The notes: generated from the sequence alone by a model not told the origin. Shown: positions 31,050 to 40,060, counted from the stretch's first letter. The stretch is 40,781 bases of DNA from DASQPR01 sp035713725 (GCA_035713725.1 DASTMZ010000034.1:1-40781), one strand, 5' to 3'. Numbers and translations: made by a program.

Positions 31050-32387
31050 GTGCCGGCCAGCCAGTTTCGTGGGCACCTCCGGGCGCTGGGCCGCCTGAGC
31101 GGTTTTCGCCGGCTGCTCGGCGTACGGCTGACCAGTCAGTACGGCGACGGGCTGTTCCAGGCCGCGCTCGCGGTCTCGGTGCTGTTCAACCCGGCACAGC
31201 AGACCAGCTCGGTCAAGATCGCCACCGGATTCGCCGTGCTCCTTGTCCCGTTCTCCGTGGTCGGGCCGTATGTCGGCGTGTTCCTCGATCGCTGGAGCCG
31301 ACGTGACATCCTCTACCTCGCAAATCTCGTACGTGCCGCGCTGGCGCTCGCCGCCGCGCTGGCGCTTGCGACGCTCGGCGCGAGCCTGCTGTTCTTCCTA
31401 TGCGCCCTGTTGATCACCGCGGTCAACCGCTTCTTCCTGTCCGGCGTGTCCGCGTCCGCGCCGCATGTCGTACCCGAACAGTTGCTCGTCACGAACAACG
31501 CCGTGGCGTCCACGCTCGGTACGGTGGCGTACTCGCTCGGTCTCGGTACCACGGCCGTGGCGCTGCACACCGTCCTGCACACGAACATCCACGGGTACGC
31601 GGTGCTCGCCGCCGCCGGTGCGGCGTTCTATGTGATCGCCTCGGCGACGGCTCGGCTCTCGTTTGCGCGCCGTTCGCTGGGTCCCGACGTGACGGTCGTT
31701 CGCGCGACGTCGATCACGGCCGAGATGGCCACGACCGCGCGTGGCATGGTAGCCGGCGCACGGCACCTGCTCGGCCGTCCGCCGGTTGCGTACGCGATGG
31801 GCGTGCAGGCGTTGTGCCGCACGCTCTACGGCGTGATGACGCTCGCGACGCTGCTGCTCTACTCGCGCTACTTCTATGCCAGCTACTCCGACGCGATCGG
31901 CGGACTTGGCGTGGTCGTGGTGATCGGCAGCGTCGGGGCGATCGGGGCGGCATTCGTCACGCCGTACGCCACTCGGCGCATCGGCGGCCGCGCCTGGGTG
32001 TTCGCGATGACACTGCTGATCGCCGTCACGCTGCCGCCGCTCGGTTTGCCCTTCGTCCCGCTTCTGCTGGTCGCCGCGACGTTCGTCGCCAATCTGTCGT
32101 CGCAAAGCATCAAGATTGTGGTCGATACGAACGTGCAGGTGTGTTGCGACGAGGAGTTCCACGGCCGGGTGTTCAGCGTCGAGGACACGCTGTTCAACCT
32201 CATGTTCGTGGCCGGGCTGTTCATCGCAGCGCTGACGCTGCCGGCCAACGGTCATTCGGCCGCCACGATCGTCGGCGTGTCCGTCGGATATCTCGCGCTC
32301 GCCATGTCGTACGCGTGGCTGACCCGAGGCCAACCACCGTTGCAGTCGGCGGCGCCCGCGGACAACGTCGCGTCGCAGGCGGCGTGA
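31050..32387 (+). CDS. MFS transporter
   Basis: A 445-residue protein with about 12 hydrophobic segments. The loop VGVFLDRWSRRDILYLANLVRAALAL is the motif A between helices 2 and 3 of the major facilitator superfamily, and a similar loop (TPYATRRIGGRAWVFAMTLL) occurs in the second half. The layout is closest to the enterobactin exporter/drug efflux-like MFS group. Substrate cannot be assigned. GTG 31050 is the start. The stop lies only 7 bp from the stop of the facing FMN-binding protein gene. Confidence 0.88.
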   Translation: MPASQFRGHLRALGRLSGFRRLLGVRLTSQYGDGLFQAALAVSVLFNPAQQTSSVKIATGFAVLLVPFSVVGPYVGVFLDRWSRRDILYLANLVRAALALAAALALATLGASLLFFLCALLITAVNRFFLSGVSASAPHVVPEQLLVTNNAVASTLGTVAYSLGLGTTAVALHTVLHTNIHGYAVLAAAGAAFYVIASATARLSFARRSLGPDVTVVRATSITAEMATTARGMVAGARHLLGRPPVAYAMGVQALCRTLYGVMTLATLLLYSRYFYASYSDAIGGLGVVVVIGSVGAIGAAFVTPYATRRIGGRAWVFAMTLLIAVTLPPLGLPFVPLLLVAATFVANLSSQSIKIVVDTNVQVCCDEEFHGRVFSVEDTLFNLMFVAGLFIAALTLPANGHSAATIVGVSVGYLALAMSYAWLTRGQPPLQSAAPADNVASQAA

Positions 32388-32394
32388 TTGCCGG

Positions 32395-32859
32395 CTAGCG
32401 CTTCGCGGCCGCGTCCAGCGCCGCCTGTAGCGACTGTGCAAAGGCGAAGCTCGTGTACGTCGCGCCGGACACCACGTCGACGTCGGCGCTCTGCGTCCGC
32501 AGTACCTCTTGTTTCAGGATCGGCACCGCATAGTCGTTGATCTGCGTGGAGTGGCCGCGATCGTTGGGCGCCTGCAGCACGTGCACGTCCGCGATGCGCG
32601 TGCCGTTGGCGGTCAGCCGCACCTGCACCGGTCCGAACGGCGTGGACACGGCCGGTCCGGCGATCATGTAGTCACCGGCTGGGAGAGTGGCACGGCCCTG
32701 CTTCACGGGTACGCCGTTGGTGGCCTCACCGGAACTGGTGTCCGCCGTGGTGCCGGTCGCGCCCGGGGCACCCTGCGTGCCCTTGTATCCGATGAGCACC
32801 AACGCCGCGACCGCGGTGCCCGCGACGGCGAACGTGACCCGGCGGATTCCCGCGTTCAT
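32395..32859 (-). CDS. FMN-binding domain protein, probable covalent flavoprotein
   Basis: A 154-residue protein with an N-terminal membrane anchor (VTFAVAGTAVAALVLIGYKG) and an FMN-binding domain at about 65-150. SGATYTS (131-137) is the ApbE-type flavinylation site, with T134 as the likely residue carrying FMN. It begins 13 bp downstream of the ferric reductase-like gene, transcribed in the same direction, and both are likely in one operon. Together they would pass electrons across the membrane to an outward flavin. No ApbE transferase is in the window. Confidence 0.88.
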   Translation of the reverse strand: MNAGIRRVTFAVAGTAVAALVLIGYKGTQGAPGATGTTADTSSGEATNGVPVKQGRATLPAGDYMIAGPAVSTPFGPVQVRLTANGTRIADVHVLQAPNDRGHSTQINDYAVPILKQEVLRTQSADVDVVSGATYTSFAFAQSLQAALDAAAKR

Positions 32860-32872
32860 GAGTCGTCAGCGT

Positions 32873-34276
32873 TCATAGCTCGAACGAATCCATGTGCAGT
32901 TGCCGCGGCGGCACACCGATCTCGGCCAGCGTCGTGTTGACCCGCGCAGCAAACTCCGTCGGACCGCACACGTACACGTCACGTTCCTGGATATCGGGGA
33001 TCAGCTCGCGGAGTCCGTCCGGCGTGAACAGCCGCGCCGGGTCCGGATCGGTGCGCCGACCCAGCGCGTACCAAAGGCGAATGCCGCGATCCACAGCCAG
33101 GCTGTCTACTTCGTCGCGGAAGATCAGCTCTGCCGCGCTACGCGCACGATAGATCACGACGGTACCCACCGGCATGGTCTCCATCAGCGCTCGAACCGGC
33201 GTGATGCCGGTGCCGGCGGCGATCAGCAGTGCCCGCGGTCGGTTCGCGTGTGCTGTGGTGAACTCGCCGGTCGGTGCGTCGATCCAGATTCGCGTGCCGG
33301 GCGGCACGTCGGCGATGGCAGCCGACTCGTCGCCGACCGCCTTCACGGTCAGGCGGAGCCATTCGCCGTTCGGTGCGGCCGACAGCGAATACGGATGCGA
33401 CCGCCACCAGCCCCGCGGCGTGACAAATCGCCACGGCACGTACTGGCCGGGCGCGGCGCGTAACGCGGACAGGTCGCGACCGGTGACGTACACGGACACC
33501 ACGCCGGGCAGTTCGGTCACGACCGATGCCACGCGCAGCCGATGCCGTACGTTCAGCCGCACCGGTACGACGATCCGGCCGTACCCGATCGCGGCGACCA
33601 CCAACAGGTACGCCGCGATCCACAGTCGGCGTGCTGGTTCGCTCAACACGAACTGTTGCCCGTCGGCCAACTGGTGCCCGTAGACGAATAGCAGCACGAG
33701 ATAGACGGACGCGTGCGAGGCGTGCCACAACCCGTACGGCAACCGGCGCCGGATCGCCCGCATCGCCATCAGGCTCACCACGAGGAGGATCCCGAACGAC
33801 ACGACCGCCGTGATCATGTCTTGGTACGTGGTGAGCAGCGTCGCCACCTCGTGCCAGATGCCGGAGTTGTTCGCCGCCGCGTACCCGAGCGTGATCAGCA
33901 GGACGTGCAGGCACACCACGACCACCACGTACGCACCGAGGTCGCGATGCCACCGCGATCGCCGCGCTCCGCTCGACGCGCGCTCGATCACGGGTACCCG
34001 GCTCATCAGGAGCACCTGTACGAGCAGCAGATAGCCGCCGACGAGACCGGCGAGCCGACCGGCCGCGGTCAGCGTGCCGGCGGCGCCGACGACCTCGGTC
34101 GCGGTCGTCTGTCGCCACCACGAGTCGATGACGATCGCGAGACCGGCCGCGATCAGCGTCAGTAGGATGCGACGCCGAACAACCGGGTCGAGCGCACTAG
34201 CGCCGGTCGCGTCGCGATGCGCGGACGCGCCCGACTCCGGCCGGTCCGGCCACACCGTCCCGCTCGGCGCGCTCAC
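32873..34276 (-). CDS. Ferric reductase-like transmembrane flavoprotein
   Basis: A 467-residue protein. Six hydrophobic helices (about 35-240) carry histidines H110, H124, H185 or H188 and H201, the expected haem ligands of a ferric reductase-like domain. The C-terminal half is an FNR-like oxidoreductase: the FAD site RSHPYSLSA (292-300), the pyridine nucleotide site AAGTGITPVRAL (about 353-364), and CGPTEF near the end. It would take electrons from NAD(P)H in the cytoplasm and send them through haem to the outside. The adjacent FMN-binding protein is the probable acceptor. Start GTG 34276. Confidence 0.9.
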   Translation of the reverse strand: MSAPSGTVWPDRPESGASAHRDATGASALDPVVRRRILLTLIAAGLAIVIDSWWRQTTATEVVGAAGTLTAAGRLAGLVGGYLLLVQVLLMSRVPVIERASSGARRSRWHRDLGAYVVVVVCLHVLLITLGYAAANNSGIWHEVATLLTTYQDMITAVVSFGILLVVSLMAMRAIRRRLPYGLWHASHASVYLVLLFVYGHQLADGQQFVLSEPARRLWIAAYLLVVAAIGYGRIVVPVRLNVRHRLRVASVVTELPGVVSVYVTGRDLSALRAAPGQYVPWRFVTPRGWWRSHPYSLSAAPNGEWLRLTVKAVGDESAAIADVPPGTRIWIDAPTGEFTTAHANRPRALLIAAGTGITPVRALMETMPVGTVVIYRARSAAELIFRDEVDSLAVDRGIRLWYALGRRTDPDPARLFTPDGLRELIPDIQERDVYVCGPTEFAARVNTTLAEIGVPPRQLHMDSFEL

Positions 34277-34572
34277 GCCCCCAAGGATCGCCCGCCAACC
34301 TTGAGACCACGACCCTCGCCCCGCTTACCAACCCCTAACGCCCTTGCCGCGCCGCCCCGGCCACGAAAGCCGCCCACGCCACCCATCACAGCACCTTCGG
34401 ATATCACTCCCACCCCGATAGCCCAACCCCCACGGCTCGGTGCGCGATCGTGCGTTCGGCCTGAGCCGGCCCGCACCCGACGTAGATCAAGCTTGACCGC
34501 TGCGGCGGGGCGGGCCGGCCCAGGCCCCCACCGCAACCACCGCCATCCCAGACCGACAGGAGCCAGACCCGA
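34277..34572. other. Non-coding gap before pcnA with the fourth hairpin
   Basis: Almost 300 bp of pyrimidine-rich sequence containing the hairpin at 34458-34526. No gene is credible here. The reductase start lies at one end and the pcnA stop at the other, so a promoter for the reductase operon should lie inside; none is clear. Confidence 0.55.
34458..34526 (-). repeat. Conserved-loop hairpin element, copy 4
   Basis: Left arm 34458-34482 and right arm 34503-34526 give a stem of about 24 bp with the bulged A seen in copies 2 and 3 and one A-C position that becomes G-U on the minus-strand transcript. The loop core is again GTAGATCAAGCTTGACCGC. It lies 46 bp after the pcnA stop. Confidence 0.87.
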
Positions 34573-36027
34573 CTACCGAAGCCCCCGAGCAGCAGCCCAC
34601 GCATACAACGCATCGACCGCTTCCGAGTGCGACAACGGCCCGCGATCGAGCCGCAACTCCTTGAGATAACGCCAAGCCTCGCCAACAACCGGCCCAGGCG
34701 GAACTCCCAGCAACTCCATGATCGCGTTGCCGTCGAGATCCGGGCGTACCCGCGCCAGGTCCTCCGCGGCCGCGATGCGCTCGATCCGCTCCTCGAGCGA
34801 GCGGTAGTCGGCGGCGAGTTGGTCGGCCTTGCGCCGATTGCGGGTGGTGCAGTCAGAGCGTGTCAGGATGTGCAGGCGCGGCAACAGATCGCCGGCGTCG
34901 GTGACGTAGCGGCGCACCGCGGAGTCGGTCCAGTCGCCTTGCCCGTACCCGTAGAACCGAAGGTGCAGGGCGACGAGGGCCGCCACCTCCGAGACGACGT
35001 CCTTGGGAAAGCGGAGCGCACGCAGGCGCTGCTTCGTCAGGCGGGCGCCGACGATCTCGTGATGGTGGAAGGACACCCGGCCGTCCGGCCCGACCGCCTT
35101 GGTCGCCGGCTTGCCGACGTCGTGCATCAACGCGGCAAGGCGCAGCACGAGATCGGCACCGTCCGGCTCGAGATTGATCGCGTTGCGGATCACGGCGAGC
35201 GTGTGCTCGTACACGTCCTTGTGTTGCGCGTGCTCGTCGATCTCCAGCCGGAGCCCGGCGACCTCCGGCAGGAATACGTCCGCCAGGCCGGTCTCGATGA
35301 GCATTCGCACTCCGGCGACCGGATCGTTCGCGACCATCAGCTTCGCGAATTCGTCCTTGATCCGCTCTACCGCGATGCGGCCGAGATCAGCGGCCATCGC
35401 TGTCATGGCGGCACGTACGTCGTCGGCAATCGTGAATCCGAGTCGCGCGACGAAGCGCGCGGCTCGAAGCATGCGCAGCGGATCGTCCGCGAAGCTGTCG
35501 CGTGGCGCGCTCGGCGTACGGATCAGCTTTGCGGCGAGGTCGGTCCGTCCGCCGTACGGGTCGACGAACACGTGCCCGGGCACGGAGACCGCCATCGCGT
35601 TGATGGTGAAGTCGCGGCGCCGCAGATCGTCGGCGAGACTGTCGCCGTACGCCACGATCGGCTTGCGACTGACCCGGTCGTAGGCGTCTGCGCGAAACGT
35701 GGTGATCTCCAGCCGCAGACCGCGCCGGGCGGCGCCGATCGTGCCGAAGTCCTGGCCGGTCGTCCAGATCGCCTCGGCCCAACCGTCGACGACCGCGAGC
35801 GTCTGCTCGGGTCGCGCGTCCGTCGCGAAGTCGAGATCGTCTCCGAGTTGTCCGAGCAGGGCGTCGCGCACCGAGCCACCGACGAGGTGAAGCTCGAATC
35901 CGGCGGCGGCGAATCGCGCGCCGATTTCGTCGGCGACCGGCGAGACGCGCATGAGTTCCGCGACGGCGCGGCGTTGCGCCGTGCTGAGGCTGGGTGCGGC
36001 GCGGTCGGCACGCGGGGTCTCGGACAT
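34573..36027 (-). CDS. pcnA: CCA tRNA nucleotidyltransferase
   Basis: A 484-residue enzyme that adds CCA to tRNA 3' ends. The head domain has LVGGSVRDALLGQLGDDLDFATDA (metal-binding DxD), and RRDFTINAMAVSV and DPYGGRTDLAAKLIRTP follow. The neck includes DDPLRMLRAARFVARLGF and RIKDEFAKLM. The HD domain contains LAALMHDVGKPATKA and is characteristic of the actinobacterial type. ATG 36027 is chosen because MSETPRADRAAPSLSTAQRRAVAEL is the family start; upstream frame is open to 36819 but lies over murJ. Divergent from murJ with 153 bp between. Confidence 0.95.
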   Translation of the reverse strand: MSETPRADRAAPSLSTAQRRAVAELMRVSPVADEIGARFAAAGFELHLVGGSVRDALLGQLGDDLDFATDARPEQTLAVVDGWAEAIWTTGQDFGTIGAARRGLRLEITTFRADAYDRVSRKPIVAYGDSLADDLRRRDFTINAMAVSVPGHVFVDPYGGRTDLAAKLIRTPSAPRDSFADDPLRMLRAARFVARLGFTIADDVRAAMTAMAADLGRIAVERIKDEFAKLMVANDPVAGVRMLIETGLADVFLPEVAGLRLEIDEHAQHKDVYEHTLAVIRNAINLEPDGADLVLRLAALMHDVGKPATKAVGPDGRVSFHHHEIVGARLTKQRLRALRFPKDVVSEVAALVALHLRFYGYGQGDWTDSAVRRYVTDAGDLLPRLHILTRSDCTTRNRRKADQLAADYRSLEERIERIAAAEDLARVRPDLDGNAIMELLGVPPGPVVGEAWRYLKELRLDRGPLSHSEAVDALYAWAAARGLR

Positions 36028-36068
36028 CGCGTCGGACAGCGTAGCGGTCCGCCGATCCGCAGCGCCTT

Positions 36069-36092
36069 GGCATAACGCCGGTACGTTATGCC
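36069..36092. promoter_or_regulatory. 24-bp palindrome between pcnA and murJ
   Basis: ggcataacg (36069-36077) and cgttatgcc (36084-36092) flank the 6-base centre ccggta. It is in the divergent promoter region and AT-richer than its surroundings; an operator is plausible. Confidence 0.55.
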
Positions 36093-36180
36093 GGCGCGTC
36101 GCCGGTCGTCGGTCCTTCGACCGTGACGGACCCGGTCGAGGCCATGCCGCAAACGCGCTGATACCCGCTACTGTCGGCGC

Positions 36181-38199
36181 ATGGCACGAACGGAACAACG
36201 GTGGGAGCGCGAGGGTCGCGACCCGGACGCCACCATGCTGTTGCCGGTCGTGCCGACCGATGGGCTCGGGGCGGCCGACCGGACCATGCTCATCCCGATC
36301 GTGGGCCGTGCCGACGATCCGACCTGGGCGCTCTACGGCCAACAGACGTCGGTCCTGTCGCCGGTCTATCCGCCGACCGACCCGAACGCGCCACTCGGCG
36401 CGGTGCAGCCGGGCTGGCCGGGTCGGCCAGAGCGCGCGATCGGCGTGGCGTCGCCCGTCATCTACCCGCCGACAAGCGCACCTCCGGCAGGGACGCCGAC
36501 CGGTCGGGCGAGCGTCCCGACGCGGCCGGGCGGCCCACCACCCGCGCCGGCCATCCCGGACGAGCAGCCGTCGATCGCGCGCAGCAGCGCGATCATGGCG
36601 ACCGGCAGCATGGTCAGTCGCGTGACCGGCCTGCTCCGCACCGTCGTGCTCGGCGCGGCGATCGGCGCGTCCAGCGTCGGCAACGCGTACAACTTGTCGA
36701 ACACGCTGCCGAACATGGTGTACGAGCTGCTGCTCGGCGGCGTGCTGTCCAGCGTGATCGTGCCGCTGCTGATGAAGGCGCGCACCCAGGACGCGGACCG
36801 CGGTGAGGCGTATACCCAACGGCTGCTGACGCTCGCCACGCTGTTCCTCGCCAGTGCCACGCTCATCGCGGTCGCCGCCGCGCCGCTACTCACCCAGCTC
36901 GTCGCCGCGCACTCGAGCGCGTCGGACAAGCACCTCATCACCACGCTGTCGTATCTGATCCTTCCGGAGATCTTCTTCTACGGCATCGCCGCGCTGCTGG
37001 CCGGCGTCCTGAACACGCGTGGGCACTTCATGGCCCCGATGTGGTCGCCGATCCTCAACAACATCGTGGTGATCGCGACCGCGGCGGTGTTCTGGATCAT
37101 GCCGGGTCCGAAGACGCTTCTCCCGACGTCGATCACCACGGCGCAGGTGCTGGTGCTCGGCATCGGTACCACGCTCGGCATCGTCGTACAGGCGGCCGGC
37201 CTAATCCCGGCGCTGCGCCGCGTGCGGTTCCGTTGGCGGTGGCGCTTCGACTTCCGGAAGCTCGGGCTGCGCCAGATCGGCCGGACGAGCGCCTGGATGC
37301 TGACCTACGTGATCATGACGCAGATCGGGCTCACCGTCATCCTCCGGCTGTCCCAGTCGGCAGCCGGCAATCCGTCCAACGCCGGCGACCATTCGCCCGG
37401 ACCGGCCATCTTCAACAACGCCTTCCTGATCTTCATGATGGCGCACGGCATCGTGGCGGTGTCCATCCTCACCGCGCTGATGCCGCGACTGGCGCGGGCC
37501 GCCGCCGAGGGCCGGTACGCCGACATGGGTACCAACCTCGCGCTGGGTACGAGGATGTCGGCCGTGGTCCTGATACCGGTCACGGCGGCGTACATCGTGC
37601 TCGGCCGCCCGCTCGCGGTCGCGCTGTTCCAGTGGGGCAACTACACGCATCGAGAAGCGGTACAGACCGGCACCGTGATCGCGGTCGCGGCCATCGGCCT
37701 GGTGCCCTACGCGATCACCCAGATGCAACTGTTTGCGTTCTACGCGATGCCGGACACGAAGACGCCGGCGTTGGTGAACATCCCGGTCGTGGGGGTACGC
37801 ATCGCCATCGACGTGTTCCTCTACGTGATCCTGTCCGCCGCGCTCGTCAATGCCGGACTGATGCTCGGCAACGCGGTGTCGTACGTGATCGCCGCGATCA
37901 TCGGGTACCAGCTGTTGCGCCGCCGGATCGGCCTGCTCGCGCTCGGCGAGACGATGGGCGCGCTCGGCCGGCTGGCCGCCGCCGCGGTGATCGCCGCGAT
38001 TCCCGCTTGGGCATTGTCCTCGTTCATCCAGCGCGAGGTCGGCTCCGGGAAGGTGGGCTCGGTCGCCGCACTCGCTGGCGGTGGTGTGGTGCTGGTCGTC
38101 GCGTACGTGCTGGCCGGACTCGCGTTGCGCGCGAAGGACATCTCGAACGTCGCCGCGATGGCGCGCCGCAGGGTAGCGCAGCCACAAGGCGCCAAATAA
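36181..38199 (+). CDS. murJ: Lipid II flippase MurJ
   Basis: A 672-residue protein. The MurJ core begins at about residue 133 (IARSSAIMATGSMVSRVTGLLRTVVLGAAIG) and has about 14 membrane segments, including NTLPNMVYELLLGGVLSSVIVPLL, LAGVLNTRGHFMAPMWSPILNNIVVI and FQWGNYTHREAVQTG. It flips lipid II to the periplasmic side. The N-terminal 132 residues are a cytoplasmic Pro-rich extension with two TML(L/I)P motifs at T18 and T35. In mycobacteria the equivalent protein carries a fused pseudokinase; here that domain is the next gene. The last 12 codons and stop are duplicated in the DNA just downstream. Confidence 0.95.
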   Translation: MARTEQRWEREGRDPDATMLLPVVPTDGLGAADRTMLIPIVGRADDPTWALYGQQTSVLSPVYPPTDPNAPLGAVQPGWPGRPERAIGVASPVIYPPTSAPPAGTPTGRASVPTRPGGPPPAPAIPDEQPSIARSSAIMATGSMVSRVTGLLRTVVLGAAIGASSVGNAYNLSNTLPNMVYELLLGGVLSSVIVPLLMKARTQDADRGEAYTQRLLTLATLFLASATLIAVAAAPLLTQLVAAHSSASDKHLITTLSYLILPEIFFYGIAALLAGVLNTRGHFMAPMWSPILNNIVVIATAAVFWIMPGPKTLLPTSITTAQVLVLGIGTTLGIVVQAAGLIPALRRVRFRWRWRFDFRKLGLRQIGRTSAWMLTYVIMTQIGLTVILRLSQSAAGNPSNAGDHSPGPAIFNNAFLIFMMAHGIVAVSILTALMPRLARAAAEGRYADMGTNLALGTRMSAVVLIPVTAAYIVLGRPLAVALFQWGNYTHREAVQTGTVIAVAAIGLVPYAITQMQLFAFYAMPDTKTPALVNIPVVGVRIAIDVFLYVILSAALVNAGLMLGNAVSYVIAAIIGYQLLRRRIGLLALGETMGALGRLAAAAVIAAIPAWALSSFIQREVGSGKVGSVAALAGGGVVLVVAYVLAGLALRAKDISNVAAMARRRVAQPQGAK

Positions 38200-38237
38200 C
38201 AGCGCCGCAGAGTAGCGCAGCCACAAGGCGCCAAATA
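38163..38237 (+). repeat. 39-bp tandem duplication of the murJ 3' end
   Basis: Unit 1 is 38163-38198 and unit 2 is 38202-38237, differing at one base. The second unit reads on in frame after the TAA: QRRRVAQPQGAK then TAG, copying the genuine tail ARRRVAQPQGAK. Readthrough of the first stop would add 12 residues and a second stop. Confidence 0.95.
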
Positions 38238-38554
38238 GCCACCCTTGCCCACGCCAACTTTGCCCGCCCAAGGCGGCGAAAGCGACCGTTGACACGAGCC
38301 GACCACGCCAGCGACACGCCGCTGATCTGACCCGATTTGCACGATGAATGATCCGGGTAATCGTCCAGATTGGTGAGACTTATCCCCAGCAGCCCTACCA
38401 ACTCCGGTACGAACGGACACCAGCTGTGCAACAGGACGAACTCATCTGCGTCAGGTTTCAGTTAGGGCGAGTAGGGTTCCCTCGTCGATACTGGCGTTTG
38501 GCGCATAGGCTCTGACGTGACTCGCGCACGCCGCGCACACCGGAGGGAGGACGG
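38200..38554. other. Gap between murJ and the pseudokinase gene
   Basis: 355 bp with the second unit of the murJ tail duplication at the start and a DnaA-box-like ttatcccca near 38382. Near 38500, ttggcg and taggct are roughly promoter-like. No gene seen. It implies the two genes are not tightly coupled. Confidence 0.5.
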
Positions 38555-40060
38555 GTGACCGACATCGGCCACGAATCCGGCCAGCCCGCGGCGCACGTAG
38601 CGATGATGGGTATGTCGGTGGCCGGCGAGATCCTGGCCGGGCGCTACCGCCTCGAGGAGCACATCAGCGACGACTCCCGCGGCCGCCAGGTGTGGCGCGG
38701 TCTCGATGTCGTGCTGCGACGGCCGATCGCGGTCGTGCTCCGTCACCCGGGTGGCCACGCGGCCGGCGAAATGATGTCGGCGGCGGTCGCCGCAAGTCGC
38801 ATCACACATCCGCATCTGGTCGACGTCTACGACGCCATCGACGAAGGCACGCGGGCATATGTGGTGCGCGAGTGGGTGGACGGGGCAGCGCTGCGGGAAC
38901 TCGTCGCGGACGGACCACTGGACGCCGGGCGGGCCACCGCCGTCGCGCACGCGGTCGCGAGCGCGGTCGCCGCGGCGCACGCGACGAACATGGTGCACGG
39001 CAACGTACAACCGGGCACCGTTCTGATTGCCGACGACGGCCGCGTGGTGCTCGCGGACGCCCGCGCCGACTCGGAAGCATCCATGGAGCGCGACATTCGG
39101 GGCATCGGCGGCGTCCTCTACGCCGCGCTCACCGGCTACTGGCCGCACGCGGAGCTCGGTTCGGACCGTTTGATCGACGGCGTGCGAGATGCCGACGGCG
39201 TGCTCGTCAGCCCGCGCCAGGTGCGGGGCGGCGTGCCGCCGACGCTGAGCGACCTCGCGATGGATCTGCTGGACCCAGCGCTCGCGCCACCGTCCGCAGA
39301 GGCACTCGCCATGGAGCTTGCGCGCCTCGACACCGACAGCGGTGACGAGTTCTTCGACGACGGCGGGCCGCTCGGGTTCGTCACTCCACTGCACCCGGCC
39401 GAGCCGGACGAGCCGGGTCGGAGTGGGCGGAAGCTCGCCATTGGCGTCGCCGCGCTGCTGGTGCTCTCGGCCGCCGCGCTCGTGGTCACGCTGAAACTCA
39501 CAGGTGACGGCAAGCCGTCGGCGGCGGCCACTCCGCCGCCCACGTCGACCTCCTCGACCCCGGCGAACACCGCGATCCAGCCCGGCCCGATCGCAATACC
39601 CCCCAGCCAGGTCCGCATCGTCGATCCGCCGCACGGCAACCGCGAGGAGTTGGACGGCGCGAGCAAGATGGTCGACGGTGACGAGTCGACCGGCTGGGAG
39701 ACCAACTGGTATAACAGCCCGGCGTTCGGGCTGATCAAGCCGGGCATGGGCGTCCTGATCGACCTGGGTAAGCCGACGAATGTCGCGAACGTGAAGGTGG
39801 ACTTCGACAACCCGGGCGCCACGGTGTCCGTACGAGTTGGCGACGTCGACCCGGGCAACACGAGCAATGGCGATCAGCAGATCTACCAGACGTACCACCA
39901 GCTCGGGCCGGCCGTGGTGGCCGGGTCCTCGGTCCCGCTGCCGGTCGGTCAGAAAACGCGCTTCGTACTCGTCTGGATCAGCAAGCTGCCACCCGCCGGC
40001 AGCAAGAACCCGGGCAAGTTCCAGGTCCAGATCGACGAAATCACGGTCAACGGGGGCTGA
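38555..40060 (+). CDS. Membrane pseudokinase with extracellular discoidin-like domain (MurJ partner)
   Basis: A 501-residue protein. The kinase-like part (about 25-265) lacks every catalytic element: the VAIK lysine position reads AVVLR, the HRD loop is HGNVQPGTVL (148-157) and DFG is replaced by LADAR (166-170). A transmembrane helix (about 292-315) and a Pro/Ser/Thr linker precede a beta-rich domain (about 350-501, IVDPPHGNREELDGASKMVDGDESTGWETNWY) that resembles the carbohydrate-binding discoidin fold. In Mycobacterium tuberculosis the corresponding modules are fused to MurJ in Rv3910, where the phosphorylated pseudokinase recruits FhaA. GTG 38555 has GGAGGGAGG upstream. Confidence 0.88.
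   Translation: MTDIGHESGQPAAHVAMMGMSVAGEILAGRYRLEEHISDDSRGRQVWRGLDVVLRRPIAVVLRHPGGHAAGEMMSAAVAASRITHPHLVDVYDAIDEGTRAYVVREWVDGAALRELVADGPLDAGRATAVAHAVASAVAAAHATNMVHGNVQPGTVLIADDGRVVLADARADSEASMERDIRGIGGVLYAALTGYWPHAELGSDRLIDGVRDADGVLVSPRQVRGGVPPTLSDLAMDLLDPALAPPSAEALAMELARLDTDSGDEFFDDGGPLGFVTPLHPAEPDEPGRSGRKLAIGVAALLVLSAAALVVTLKLTGDGKPSAAATPPPTSTSSTPANTAIQPGPIAIPPSQVRIVDPPHGNREELDGASKMVDGDESTGWETNWYNSPAFGLIKPGMGVLIDLGKPTNVANVKVDFDNPGATVSVRVGDVDPGNTSNGDQQIYQTYHQLGPAVVAGSSVPLPVGQKTRFVLVWISKLPPAGSKNPGKFQVQIDEITVNGG

Noticed and set aside
36028..36819. Long N-terminal extension of pcnA
   Set aside because: It overlaps murJ on the other strand and has no resemblance to the enzyme; MSETPRAD is the expected start.
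38380..38395. DnaA box ttatcccca
   Set aside because: It is a single weak match outside any cluster, so chance is likely.
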